Counted from the stretch's first letter, positions 29,680 through 39,329 are shown. The stretch: 64,000 nucleotides of DNA from Sphingobacterium sp. HMA12 (GCF_002933815.1 NZ_BEYR01000001.1:558001-622000); one strand, 5' to 3'. Notes: generated by a model not told the origin, from the letters alone. Numbers and translations: made by a program.

Positions 29680-29944
29680 GCGTTTAGCCTAGAGAATTTT
29701 GTCAAACGAACACAGGCAGGTATTGAACAGCTTGTTATCCTGATCCGTATCGGTTTCCTGCGTTTTACCGAGACAGGGAAGAAGCAATTGCTCTGGGAGA
29801 CTCACCTATTGATGAGCAAACATAAGCCTGTCGCAGCAGGTATGGCATTTTCCTCGATGCCGAGGTACGCTTTTTTGATACCGTACACTTTCGGTTATCC
29901 TCTGCGCCGAAATGCCGCTAAAACCTGATCCGAGGATTGAGTAG
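29680..29944 (+). pseudogene. Third dnaE 3' remnant with internal deletion
   Basis: The sequence encodes SLENFVKRTQAGIEQLVILI and KKQLLWETHLLMSKHKPVAAGMAF, paralleling the intact dnaE near 13.55 kb. It then jumps, with frame changes, to LDAEVRFFDTVHF and finally VILCAEMPLKPDPRIE before TAG 29942. About 240 nt of the expected middle is deleted. It shares wording with the functional tail but is clearly a diverged copy. Confidence 0.75.
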
Positions 29945-30047
29945 GTTGAAATATGAAGTAATATCATTTTTATCTGCTAAAAATATTAGTATAAATATAT
30001 TTATTTACTTATATTTGTGTTATTAACCAATTTAAAAACAATATATT

Positions 30048-30390
30048 ATGAGTGAATTAAAGCAGTCTAAATATATCGATATCACGACAGATTATGGCTT
30101 TAAAAAAGTTTTTGGAGGAACGTGAGATGTACAATGTAAGTTTAAGGAATAAATGGGATGCGGAGAGTATCCGAAGTAGTCAGGAAGAGCTATTGAAAAG
30201 AGCGCGCGAAAAAGCCATGGCGGAGGGAAGAGCAGAAGGAGAAGCTAAGGGAAAAGCAGAAGGAAAGGCTGAAGTAATAAAAAAACTTTTGTCTTTGAAT
30301 AAGTTTTCGAATTCGGAGATTGCCGAACTATCGAACGTCACTGTAGAATTTGTAAATGGGATCCAGGAGGAGATAGCTAAAGGAAAATAA
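30048..30390 (+). pseudogene. Rpn-type PD-(D/E)XK nuclease/transposase, collapsed by an internal deletion
   Basis: ATG 30048 opens MSELKQSKYIDITTDYGFKK, the invariant start of Rpn/PDDEXK_2 proteins. The frame then fails within 25 codons. A second frame (from 30094) supplies the family's C-terminus: EEREMYNVSLRNKWD, the charged EGRAEGEAKGKAEGKAE helix and the terminal small HTH-like tail. About 180 residues with the nuclease core are missing. Confidence 0.75.
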
Positions 30391-30392
30391 AG

Positions 30393-30640
30393 CAAGTCAC
30401 CAAAATTTCTTTTCGCGAGCTCGGAGAATCGGGCTATGTCGACTTTGTGCTGCAGCGCCTTGAGTGGCCTGATGGAAAGCACCATTGTGAAGCTTTCGAC
30501 TGGGAGGGACTGCCTCCATTGGTCCAACTCCGACTGAACCCGAATTGAATATAGAGCAAAACCACCCTTTTTTAAATCCAGCGGAATTTGTCAGCGAATA
30601 TCTCGAACCATTTAGTGCGAGTTCAGCTGTAGAAGTAACC
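30393..30640 (+). pseudogene. Frameshifted remnant of a small unknown protein family
   Basis: One frame reads ISFRELGESGYVDFVLQR and ends at TGA near 30546; another continues PTPTEPELNIEQNHPFLNPA. The PTP..NHPFLNP ending recurs in the decayed region near 58.45 kb, so both are ruins of the same gene family. Function is unknown. Confidence 0.4.
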
Positions 30641-30663
30641 TGGGATTTTGTATTTCAAATCTC

Positions 30664-30797
30664 GACTTTTCGGTATATCCCACATACCGCTTACATACAC
30701 CTTGTTTTCCTCAGAAAACCTAGTTCACAGCCATACTTTTGCTATACACATAAAAACAAAAGAATATGGCTAATTAATTTTAATTAAAGAAACTATG
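30664..30797 (+). repeat. Fibre-cassette block B: complete leader, gene reduced to about 9 codons
   Basis: Palindrome CGGTAT-N7-ATACCG begins at 30671, exactly 95 nt before ATG 30766, with TACTTTTG in between. The coding part mutates to ATG GCT AAT TAA and the family match ends near 30797. The gnd-zwf-pgl operon begins 100 nt later. Confidence 0.85.
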
Positions 30798-30862
30798 GCG
30801 GATAACTCGTGTAACGATTGAAAGAAAATTTTACATAATTTTTTTACTGGCATGCATTTCAG

Positions 30863-30870
30863 TAAATTTG
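30863..30870 (+). promoter_or_regulatory. -7 box of gnd-zwf-pgl
   Basis: TAAATTTG matches TAnnTTTG, 26 nt before the gnd start. The expected -33 region is T-rich. The block B promoter lies a further 110 nt upstream and could also read in. Confidence 0.55.
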
Positions 30871-30896
30871 ATTTATAACATAAACTTTAAGTAAGA

Positions 30897-32315
30897 ATGG
30901 AAAAGTATAATTACGGGGTCATTGGTCTGGGTGTAATGGGAAGAAATCTGCTTTACAATATTGCCGATAATGGTTTTTCTGCCGTAGGATTCGATTTAGA
31001 TGAAGAAAAGGTAATAGAACTTCGCAAAGGAGTGGCTTCAGGTACAAAGGTTGTTGGAGCTGTTTCTCTAGAGGAATTTGTGTTAAGTTTAGACAGTCCG
31101 CGAAAAATTATTTTGATGGTTCCTGCAGGCAAACCGGTTGATGCTGTTCTTGAAAGCATAACACCGCTTTTAAGTCCTAAAGATGTTGTAATTGATGCGG
31201 GAAATTCTTATTTCAAAGATACCGAGAGACGTATAGCTGATTTAGCTTCTAAAAACCTTCATTTTATGGGAATGGGAGTTTCTGGAGGAGAGCAGGGCGC
31301 AAGAAGAGGACCTAGTATTATGCCGGGTGGAGATTTGGAAGTTTTCAATTTGGTGAAACCTATGCTGGAAGTTATTTCAGCAAAAGTAAACGGGGAACCT
31401 TGCACCGCCTATATGGGGAAAGGAGCTGCAGGGAATTATGTTAAAATGGTTCACAACGGAATTGAATATGCCATCATGCAATTGATCAGTGAAGCATACG
31501 ATTTACTGAGAAAAGGAGCTAATCTTAACAATGAACAATTGTATGAAGTTTTCAAAAGATGGAATGAAGGCGAGATGAATTCTTTCCTTATTGAGATAAC
31601 AAGAGATATTTTCCAGCAAAAAGATGATGTAACAGAAGGTTTTCTTGTCGACAAGATTTTAGATAAAGCAGGGGCAAAAGGAACCGGAAAATGGACCTCC
31701 GAGCAGGCTATGGAAATTGGGGTGTCTATTCCAACCATCGATATTGCAGTAACATCAAGAATTTTATCCGCTTATAAAGATGAGCGAGTGAAAGCATCTC
31801 AATTATATGCTAAAGAAGAAGTAAAAACTCCTGAAAATATAGAATTGTTCATCAAAGAGGTGGGGGATGCTTTGTATTTATCTACTTTAATCAGTTATGC
31901 TCAAGGTTTGGCATTATTGGTAAAAGCTTCTGAAGAATATCAGTTTGAAATTCCGTTAAAAGATGTTGTTAAAATCTGGAGGGGTGGATGTATCATCCGT
32001 TCTGTTTTATTGGAAAGATTTTATCTGGCTTATTCAAAATACGAGAACTTATCTAACATTTTATTGGATCAGGAAATTTCAGAAATTGTAAAAGGTAAAA
32101 TTTCGTCATTAAGAAAAACAGCTGCTTTTGCTGTATCAAACGGAATTCCAAGCTTAGGAATTCAGTCAGCTCTAGGGTATTTCGAAGCTTACACCACAGC
32201 ATCTTTGCCTGTCAACCTGCTTCAGGCTCAGCGTGATTATTTTGGTGCGCACACTTACCAAAGAACTGACAGAGAAGGAGTCTTTCATACTACATGGCAA
32301 AACCCAAATAACTAA
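30897..32315 (+). CDS. gnd: 6-phosphogluconate dehydrogenase (decarboxylating)
   Basis: The 472-residue enzyme has the N-terminal NADP-binding loop GVIGLGVMGRNLLYNI, the substrate block SGGEQGARRGPSIMPGG, the catalytic lysine context GNYVKMVHNGIEYA, and the C-terminal YFGAHTYQRTDREG tail. It converts 6-phosphogluconate to ribulose 5-phosphate, making NADPH in the cytosol. It leads gnd-zwf-pgl with 9-nt and 17-nt gaps. A+T-rich codon use is visible compared with the dinB-dnaE and SusD ends of the window. Confidence 0.96.
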   Translation: MEKYNYGVIGLGVMGRNLLYNIADNGFSAVGFDLDEEKVIELRKGVASGTKVVGAVSLEEFVLSLDSPRKIILMVPAGKPVDAVLESITPLLSPKDVVIDAGNSYFKDTERRIADLASKNLHFMGMGVSGGEQGARRGPSIMPGGDLEVFNLVKPMLEVISAKVNGEPCTAYMGKGAAGNYVKMVHNGIEYAIMQLISEAYDLLRKGANLNNEQLYEVFKRWNEGEMNSFLIEITRDIFQQKDDVTEGFLVDKILDKAGAKGTGKWTSEQAMEIGVSIPTIDIAVTSRILSAYKDERVKASQLYAKEEVKTPENIELFIKEVGDALYLSTLISYAQGLALLVKASEEYQFEIPLKDVVKIWRGGCIIRSVLLERFYLAYSKYENLSNILLDQEISEIVKGKISSLRKTAAFAVSNGIPSLGIQSALGYFEAYTTASLPVNLLQAQRDYFGAHTYQRTDREGVFHTTWQNPNN

Positions 32316-32324
32316 ATCCTAACA

Positions 32325-33806
32325 ATGAGTGACAATACAATCCTGCATCCAACAACCATCGTTATTTTTGGTGCAACGGGGGATTTGGCAAAAAGAAAGC
32401 TTTTTCCTGCCTTTTACAATTTATATATCGATGGCAGAATGCCAAAAGGTTTTAATATTCTAGCTTTAGGAAGAGCCGAAAATACAGATGAAAAATTCAG
32501 CGCTTATATTAAAGAAAATCTGGAGAGTTTTTCCAGGAAGACTGTAATCAAGGAAGATTGGGCTGGTTTTCAGGCTCACATCAGCTATTTTCAGCATCAG
32601 CTTGATGAAGAAAGCTCTTATCAGAATTTATATCAGAAACTTGAAAATTTCGATAAAGTGTATGGAATGAGAGGAAACAGACTTTTCTATTTGTCCATTG
32701 CACCAAACTTTGTATCGGTAATTTCAAATCATCTTAAAAATACGTCAATAGCATCTGATCCTGCAACAGATCGAATTATTATCGAAAAACCTTTTGGCCA
32801 CAATAAAGAATCTGCCATTGAGCTGAATAATCTTCTTTCACAAACTTTTCGGGAAGAACAGATTTATCGTATCGATCATTATTTAGGTAAAGAAACAGTT
32901 CAGAATATTTTGGCGTTCAGGTTCGGAAATTCAATTTTTGAACCTCTTTGGAACCACAGACATATAGAATCGGTGCAGATTACCGTTGCCGAAGAAGTAG
33001 GAGTGGAAACAAGAGCCAGTTTTTATGAGCAGACAGGAGCTTTGCGCGATATGATTCAGAACCATCTTTTGCAAATTCTTTGCATGGTTGCTATGGAACC
33101 TCCGGCCTCACTCGAATCAGGTGAGATCAGGGATCGTAAAGTTGATGTTTTAAAATCCATCCGTAGGATTTCTCCCGAAAAAGTAGATCATTATGCGGTA
33201 AGAGGACAGTACGGACGGGGCAAAGTAAATGGACTAAAAGTAAATGGCTATCGCCAGGAAGAGGGAATTGCTCCTGATTCCAATACGGAAACATTTGTCG
33301 CTATTAAGTTTTATCTGGATAATGAAAGATGGGAGGATGTTCCTTTTTATGTTCGTACCGGGAAGAAGATGAAAGAAAAGCATTCTTATATAACGATTCA
33401 GTTTAAGCCACTTCCAAATTCTACGTTTTCAGAAAGCACTTCGCTTCTGTCGGCTAACCGATTGGTTATTAATATCCAGCCACAAATGGACATCAGATTG
33501 CAGTTTATGTCTAAAAAGCCAGGTTTGTCTTTAGCGCTTAAACCTGTGGAAATGATTTTCGATAATTTTGCCTGTCAGAACGATACTCCCGAAGCTTATG
33601 AAACTCTTTTATTGGAAGCCCTTGTGGGAGACCTTACACTGTTTATGCGCTCTGATCAGGTAGAAGAAGCTTGGGACGTGATAAAAACGATACAGGAAAC
33701 CTGGGAAAAAACCAAAGACCCATCTTTCCCAAATTATGCTTCAGGCAACTGGGGACCTGATGACAGTGATGCACTGGTAGAGCGACAAGGACATCAGTGG
33801 GTTTAA
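32325..33806 (+). CDS. zwf: Glucose-6-phosphate 1-dehydrogenase
   Basis: The 493-residue enzyme has the NADP-binding motif IFGATGDLAKRKLFPA and the active-site signature RIDHYLGKETVQN. The later FYVRTGKKMKEKHSYI block is also present. It catalyses the first oxidative pentose-phosphate step. It is the middle gene of the three-gene operon, complete and at normal length. Confidence 0.96.
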   Translation: MSDNTILHPTTIVIFGATGDLAKRKLFPAFYNLYIDGRMPKGFNILALGRAENTDEKFSAYIKENLESFSRKTVIKEDWAGFQAHISYFQHQLDEESSYQNLYQKLENFDKVYGMRGNRLFYLSIAPNFVSVISNHLKNTSIASDPATDRIIIEKPFGHNKESAIELNNLLSQTFREEQIYRIDHYLGKETVQNILAFRFGNSIFEPLWNHRHIESVQITVAEEVGVETRASFYEQTGALRDMIQNHLLQILCMVAMEPPASLESGEIRDRKVDVLKSIRRISPEKVDHYAVRGQYGRGKVNGLKVNGYRQEEGIAPDSNTETFVAIKFYLDNERWEDVPFYVRTGKKMKEKHSYITIQFKPLPNSTFSESTSLLSANRLVINIQPQMDIRLQFMSKKPGLSLALKPVEMIFDNFACQNDTPEAYETLLLEALVGDLTLFMRSDQVEEAWDVIKTIQETWEKTKDPSFPNYASGNWGPDDSDALVERQGHQWV

Positions 33807-33823
33807 GATCTAATTAAAAGAAA

Positions 33824-34552
33824 ATGAATATTACGATATTTGATAATCTGGATGCTTTGTATAAAAAAGCAGCTGATACATTTGTTGAGCTTTCGAAACA
33901 AGCAATCCAGAAGCATGATAAATTTGTGGTTGCGTTGAGTGGAGGCTCTTCACCGAAAGCCATCTTTAGTTTATTAGCTACTCCCGAATATGCAGATAAA
34001 ATAATTTGGGACAAAATCCATTTTTTTTGGGTAGATGAAAGATGGGTTTCTCTTGAAGATGAGAAAAGTAATTTTAAGATGACTTTGGAAGTACTTTTGA
34101 ATAAAGTTCCAGTCAATAAAAATCAGATTTTCCCCATGTATAAAGACGGAATTGAGCCTGAAAATTATGCTAAAGAATACGAAGCTCAAATCAGAAATGT
34201 TTTGGGAGCTGACGGTATTTTTGATTTCATCTTTTTAGGAATGGGGGATGATGGCCACACAGCTTCTCTCTTTCCAGGTGAAAAGATTTTACAAGAAAAG
34301 GAAAAATGGGTTGATGCCTACTATCTAAAGTCGCAGGAAATGTTTAGAATTACGCTGACTGAACCTATTATCAATAAAGCTGAAAATATTCTGATTGTTA
34401 CATTTGGCAAATCCAAGAAAAACGCTTTGAATGAAGTTCTTAATGGTGTATATAATCCTGAACTATATCCGCTACAGTTAATTGAAAAGAAAGCAGGAGT
34501 CCAGATTTTTACGGATAAAGAGGCTGGAAACCCAGATATAAACCAGTTTTAG
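33824..34552 (+). CDS. pgl: 6-phosphogluconolactonase
   Basis: The 242-residue SugarP_isomerase-fold protein has the conserved ALSGGSSPKAIF loop, HFFWVDERWV, and LGMGDDGHTASLFPG, all intact. It hydrolyses the lactone made by Zwf, so the three genes cover the whole oxidative branch. The order gnd-zwf-pgl is usual in Bacteroidota. A terminator lies about 215 nt after the stop. Confidence 0.95.
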   Translation: MNITIFDNLDALYKKAADTFVELSKQAIQKHDKFVVALSGGSSPKAIFSLLATPEYADKIIWDKIHFFWVDERWVSLEDEKSNFKMTLEVLLNKVPVNKNQIFPMYKDGIEPENYAKEYEAQIRNVLGADGIFDFIFLGMGDDGHTASLFPGEKILQEKEKWVDAYYLKSQEMFRITLTEPIINKAENILIVTFGKSKKNALNEVLNGVYNPELYPLQLIEKKAGVQIFTDKEAGNPDINQF

Positions 34553-34767
34553 TTTCTGTTTCACCTATTAAGTTTAACGGTGACCTAGATGATTTACACT
34601 GGATTACTATCTTTCCCCGAAGTGATAAAAACTTTAAAAGCTTTAACGCAATACGTGTTCGTTAAGTATGATTGAACCCAATCATATGATAGACCATTGT
34701 TTAAAATGTGATGCGGTTAATGATGTAGATTGCTAATGAAAAAGCTTCACACTAATAACCGCTAGAG

Positions 34768-34799
34768 AAATGGAATATTTGTAAGATATTCCATTTTTT
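34768..34799 (+). terminator. Terminator behind the pentose-phosphate operon
   Basis: Stem AAATGGAATAT / ATATTCCATTT around a 7-nt loop, followed by T's. It separates the operon from fibre-cassette block C. Confidence 0.7.
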
Positions 34800-34837
34800 G
34801 TTTTAGAACTATTTCTAATTTGAAAAGAGCCTATAAG

Positions 34838-34939
34838 GACTTTTCGGTATCTCCCCAATACCGCTTAAATACACCTTGTTTTCCTCAGAAAGCCACCACC
34901 ACAGCCATATTTTTGCTATACATATAAAAACAAAAGAAT
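34838..34939 (+). promoter_or_regulatory. Fibre-cassette block C leader: palindrome and promoter
   Basis: CGGTAT (34845-34850), spacer CTCCCCA and ATACCG (34858-34863) form the family palindrome, 95 nt before ATG 34940. TATTTTTG is the -7 box. The nearly identical leaders at 30.66 and 41.61 kb have the same spacing to the start codon. The palindrome lies well upstream of the -33 region, a position suited to an activator or an upstream recombination site. Confidence 0.8.
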
Positions 34940-36657
34940 ATGGCAAATCAATTTTTAATTAAAGAGACGATGGCGAGTATGAAAGCAATATCTGCCGCTG
35001 AAATCACAGCATTACAAAACGGAACTTATGAGGGAGTTCAGTTATTAGGTTATTATCAAAAAGGGGATACCTCAGCACCGATTGTTTATTATCGAGCCTC
35101 AACAACTCCAGATCCTGGACCGGATGATGGAGGTAGTATAATTGACTTAGGTACAGTCAAATTGGTTCATGAATTTAACAGCGTGGTCGATTCCAGTTAT
35201 TTTGGCGTTTCAGAAACATTAGCGGATAATTCAACTTTGTTAGAAAAGAGTATATCGTATTGTAAGTTAAATAATCCATGTGTTTTAAAGTTGCCTAAAG
35301 GGAATATCAAGTATACGAGCTTGCCGAATTTAGGAAAGGGAATGGATGGTAATACCATTAAAGGCTATGCACCCAACATGACCGTTTTAGAGCACCTAGG
35401 TTCGGGTATCGCTTTCAATCTAAATGCTTTTGAGGGAGCCACAACCACTACTCCTTTTGCAAAAAATATTACGATACAAGATATTAATATCCTTGGAAAT
35501 TCCAATACGACAACAGGGATCCATATCGAAGGATTAGCACGGTGTATATTCAAAAATATTAGAATAAATGGGGGAAGTACAACCGAGGGTATAAGCATAG
35601 TAAATGGTGCACAATTGTCTCATTTTTATAACCTGAGGAGTTCTTATAATGATGGTGCGGTATCGTATATGGGAATGCGTACAATAGCATCTTCCAGAGT
35701 GAACCAATCATCCAATTGTTCTAATAATACGTATTATGATATCCAACTGGAAGGACATCATACCGGCATTCAGCTGACACGTACTGATCAGAATACCTTT
35801 ATAGGAGGCACTGTTGAATCATGTAAAGCAGAGGGATGTCCATCAGTGGAGGGTTAGCTGGAGGCGGTAGATATAATACCTTTATCGGTGTGGGTTTTGA
35901 GAGCTGTTTAGCAGACTATGATATTATTGATTCAGGTGAGCATAATTCGTTCATCGGTTGTTATGCTTTACGGGTTGAACTTCAAAGCAAGATGTCCAAG
36001 ATTTCATCAGGGTATTACGATTTAATCAAGATCAGTTCGGGCACAGACAATATTCTCGAAAATGTTACTTATTCCCATTGGAAGCAGACACCAAATGGGC
36101 TATTGGATCCAGATCCAAATAAAAGAACAATAAAGATCAATACATATGATGCCAAGACGAGCAAAAAAGACGTTAACAATGGACGCTATGATGGTAGCGT
36201 CAGTGCTGATTCTTTTCGGACTAAAGCCATCGCCGATTACAAAGCCAATGTATCGACGGTCGACAGTTATGGTGGTTTTGTCCCATTTAACAACGGTGCG
36301 GCAATAGACCAGTATATATTTACAAATGGATCAGGTATAGCATTAAATCGGAGGGGTATTCAGGATACAACACCCGATATAGGAGCCTGGCGCCTATGGA
36401 CTTCCGCCACAACGGATAATGATATTTTGTTTCTTAAGATGACTGCAAACAACGTTTGGACAGCATCCCAATTAGTATCCGACAAAACTTTGGCTACCCC
36501 TTCTAAGAAAGGTATTGTCAATCAGGCTGCTGTTTCTGCTGACACTGCTGTAGTATCTTCTGGTGCAACGCCGTCAAAAGCAGAGTATGACGCTTTGCTG
36601 GCTGAACTAAGGGATTTAAAGACGAAACTAAGAGCAGCTGGCATACTATCTACGTAA
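34940..36657 (+). pseudogene. Fibre-cassette gene C: tailspike-like beta-helix protein with a one-base frameshift
   Basis: The family N-terminus (MANQFLIKETM, SAAEITALQ, GYYQKGDT, DDGGS) opens the frame. A pectate-lyase_3-type right-handed beta-helix then starts near SYFGVSETLADNSTLLEK. The frame ends at TAG 35855, but the next frame from about 35832 continues the helix without a gap (GRYNTFIGVGFESC) to TAA 36655, so one base is missing near 35826-35836. No slippery heptamer is present. The C-terminus (KAEYDALLAELRDLKTKLRA, GIL) resembles the short trimerising end of phage fibre proteins. There is no signal peptide. A structural or receptor-binding fibre is the best reading; enzymatic activity is unproven. 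Confidence 0.75.
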
Positions 36658-36682
36658 TTGTTTGATACCTGTTTTAGTTAGT

Positions 36683-36716
36683 CTCCCTCTGCCTGTTAGA
36701 GGGAGGCTCTTTTATT
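36683..36716 (+). terminator. Terminator behind fibre gene C
   Basis: CTCCCTCT / AGAGGGAG with a 7-nt loop and a T-rich tail, 26 nt after the stop. A similar hairpin (CTTCCCTC / GAGGGAAG) lies at 39330. Confidence 0.75.
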
Positions 36717-36750
36717 TGGAGCATCCGCGCAAGCTTTAATAGAATGAAAT

Positions 36751-36836
36751 AGATTTTTCGGTATCTTCCGTGTACCGCTTACATACCGCTTGTTTTCCTT
36801 AGATAGCGTCCCCAACATTCATGTTTTTGCTATTGT
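36751..36836 (+). repeat. Fibre-cassette block D: orphan leader
   Basis: TTTTTCGGTA...TACCG, the CTTACATACCGCTTG run and TTTTTGCTAT follow the family leader to about 36836, where the match ends without a start codon. It lies about 95 nt after gene C, so gene C is flanked by leader copies in direct orientation. The rest of 36837-37185 shows nothing recognisable. Confidence 0.7.
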
Positions 36837-37185
36837 CCGCCTTAGCTTTCCTTTTCCAATGAAAAGCCCCCTTTGATCATCTCAATGATATGATACCTCA
36901 TAAATATATTATTTTATCTTGAGGTTATATATTCATGCTAAATTTAAGGTGACTATTTTGTATCTTGATACGATGTAATTGCTGTGGCATAAAGAGAAAT
37001 ATACCGAATTAAAATGGGTGCCAAACAGTTGCCGTCAGGAACTATATTTTATGGATTTGAAAGATGCGTTAAAGAATATTTTTGTGAGAGTATTCGCAAT
37101 TATTCTCGTGCTTTTGACAAGTATCTAAATGCCTGATAAATGCCTGATTTACTATAGCAGGGCAATAGATTATTGACTTTTTAAC

Positions 37186-38415
37186 ATGATATTGATTAAA
37201 AACCTATTTATACTTTTGTTAATCTCCTGTTCACAGATTGTTCTTGCGCAGAAGCTGTTGACCTATCAACAACTAAAAACTATTAAAGCTAACAAGGCGA
37301 GTATTGATGAAAACCTCACTACGATCTACACATTGACCGATACAGATTCCATTGACCGTCAGCTTACCTTTAAACCAGAAATGCTACATATGTTAACGTA
37401 TAGCCTAGACGGGGGCAAAAATGAAAAAGAGTACCTGAGTGATATTGTAGATCATATTAACGAATCAAAGAAGACAACCCTGTACTTACAGACACGTCAT
37501 TTTCTGATCCTCACTTCGGTGTATAAAGACAGGATTATTGATCCGGGGTTGGAGAATGATTCTACATTTGTCCACGGTTTGCAAGCAATGGCACAATTGT
37601 TACATTACGACCTTAGTGAACTACGGTCATTTTTATACAAGGAGCAAAATCAGGGAAAAACATACGGTCAGGCCGTGTACGAATATAGTCAGAGTCAGCC
37701 TGTTCTTAATATGGAGAATGTCAAGGGGCGTAATCCGCAAAATGATCGGGAAAGGGAGACGGCAGCATGGTTGGTAGCCAATAATATTACTTTCGATAAT
37801 CCGCGGTGCCCTGAAGGTTTTGAATATTTTCAGAATTGTCCAGAAAAACATGCCTATCGTATGATCAAAGGAGATACCATCATTATCTATTCTTCAGGTG
37901 GCGGGATGCAATACAATCTCCGCCGACTGAAGGAAGCCTTTGCCAAAAAAGATTTCAACGTATTCGAATACCCGATCGATAATCAGGGGGATGGGAACGT
38001 TTATGTTCAATTTATGCAAAAGCGAACCTTTCTACTGCGCAATGATAGTCTGTATCTATACGACGAATATGATAAAAAGAAAGAGACGGCGTTAATGAAA
38101 TACATGAATTCAAATCCTAGAGAAAAATTCTCAGATGCGGAAATTCAGGCAGAATTAAAGAAAATAGCAGATCAGGAATATGGCTACACACCGAAGTTTA
38201 AATTGATTTATTTTAAAGGCATTTTTAATAGTGGGAGCACCTATCAATTTTCTAAATCGCAAAACTTTCGGGAAGAGTCTGTCTCACTTAAATCAGAATG
38301 GACAGATGGAGATAAGAAATACAATAAAATCAATCTGAAGACATATACTGCCGGAACTTATATTATTGCAGACGATTTCTCTTTTATCAATACAGACAAA
38401 TGTGGTCTATTATAA
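37186..38415 (+). CDS. Secreted protein of unknown function (409 residues)
   Basis: A signal peptide ends SQIVLAQ (about residue 22). The mature protein has a helical N-terminal region, then a cysteine pair (NPRCPEGFEYFQNCPEK) and a beta-rich C-terminus with IYSSGGGMQYNLRRLKEAF and TFLLRNDSLYLYDEY. I recognise no family. It is alone, 350 nt downstream of orphan leader D. Confidence 0.55.
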   Translation: MILIKNLFILLLISCSQIVLAQKLLTYQQLKTIKANKASIDENLTTIYTLTDTDSIDRQLTFKPEMLHMLTYSLDGGKNEKEYLSDIVDHINESKKTTLYLQTRHFLILTSVYKDRIIDPGLENDSTFVHGLQAMAQLLHYDLSELRSFLYKEQNQGKTYGQAVYEYSQSQPVLNMENVKGRNPQNDRERETAAWLVANNITFDNPRCPEGFEYFQNCPEKHAYRMIKGDTIIIYSSGGGMQYNLRRLKEAFAKKDFNVFEYPIDNQGDGNVYVQFMQKRTFLLRNDSLYLYDEYDKKKETALMKYMNSNPREKFSDAEIQAELKKIADQEYGYTPKFKLIYFKGIFNSGSTYQFSKSQNFREESVSLKSEWTDGDKKYNKINLKTYTAGTYIIADDFSFINTDKCGLL

Positions 38416-38808
38416 AATCAATTGCCAGATTGAAAAATCACTGGACTCAGGCGAATAGGTAATGAAAAACTATTCATCTGTCAGCCTTATTGAAAAGGAC
38501 TATTTTTTATTACAATGAAAAAGTAATATCAAACCCGTTTTAACACTATAAAATATGGATAGGAACACATATGAGAATGAGTTAGAATTTAATGAAAGCA
38601 GTTTGGGATCGCTTGATGTTCACAGAAGAGGGAAAGAATTGCAGAGAGGTAATTAGTCAATAAATTAATTATTTATATAATCTGGATATGAAAAGGACCT
38701 CCTGGGAGTTCGAAATAGGGAAGATGCAAACACCGGACTTTTTGATATGTATTAGACTGCTTATATACTTTTTTTACTGATCAATCTCCAAAAAAATAAT
38801 TATTTAAT
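38416..38808 (+). other. 393-nt intergenic region with one doubtful small ORF
   Basis: A 33-codon frame from ATG 38555 to TAG 38654 reads MDRNTYENELEFNESSLGSL, without a visible ribosome-binding site or known relative. It may be a remnant. Nothing else is supportable. Confidence 0.25.
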
Positions 38809-39255
38809 ATGGCAAAAGGAGATAAATTATATTTTCAAGCTCTCGTAGAAGCGAGCAAAAACACTGCAGTGGGCGATTCAAATGCTCTTGATTTATTAAA
38901 TAAAGCGATAGGCAAGAATAACAGTAAAGCACAGTATGCATTGGCTACATGGTATCTATATGGGAAAACTGTCAAAAAAGATTATAAGAGAGCCGTCGAA
39001 CTCTTGTTGGACTCGTCTATTCAGAATAATGAGATGGCCTGTTTCGATTTAGCTGTTTGTTATGAAAATGGTTTTGGAGTAAAAAAGAATTCGAAAAAAG
39101 CTTTTTTGTTTTATTCTAAAGCTATTTTACTTGGTGAGAAACAATCTATTTACGAGGTTGGTCGGTGCTACTATTATGGCGTCGGGGTCAATAAAAACTT
39201 GGAACTGGCTAAGGTATATCTTGATATAGCAAATATGTATGGAATAGAAACATAA
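38809..39255 (+). CDS. Sel1-like repeat protein
   Basis: The 148-residue protein contains about three Sel1-like units: AQYALATWYLYGKTVKKDYK, ACFDLAVCYENGFGVKKNSK and SIYEVGRCYYYGVGVNKNLE. These alpha-solenoid repeats mediate protein contacts. It lacks a signal peptide. It precedes a terminator and stands alone; partners are unknown. Confidence 0.8.
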   Translation: MAKGDKLYFQALVEASKNTAVGDSNALDLLNKAIGKNNSKAQYALATWYLYGKTVKKDYKRAVELLLDSSIQNNEMACFDLAVCYENGFGVKKNSKKAFLFYSKAILLGEKQSIYEVGRCYYYGVGVNKNLELAKVYLDIANMYGIET

Positions 39256-39329
39256 CTAGGTTTAGGACATAAAGTTTGAAAAGCCAAAGTAAACGGCGCC
39301 GATTACTAAAATTTTCGCGATTCAAAAAC

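Noticed and set aside
35826..35857. Programmed -1 frameshift in fibre gene C
   Set aside because: No slippery heptamer or downstream stem was seen. A missing base is more likely.
38555..38656. Short 33-codon ORF in the 38.4-38.8 kb gap
   Set aside because: No homology recalled and no translation signal; listed only as part of the gap.
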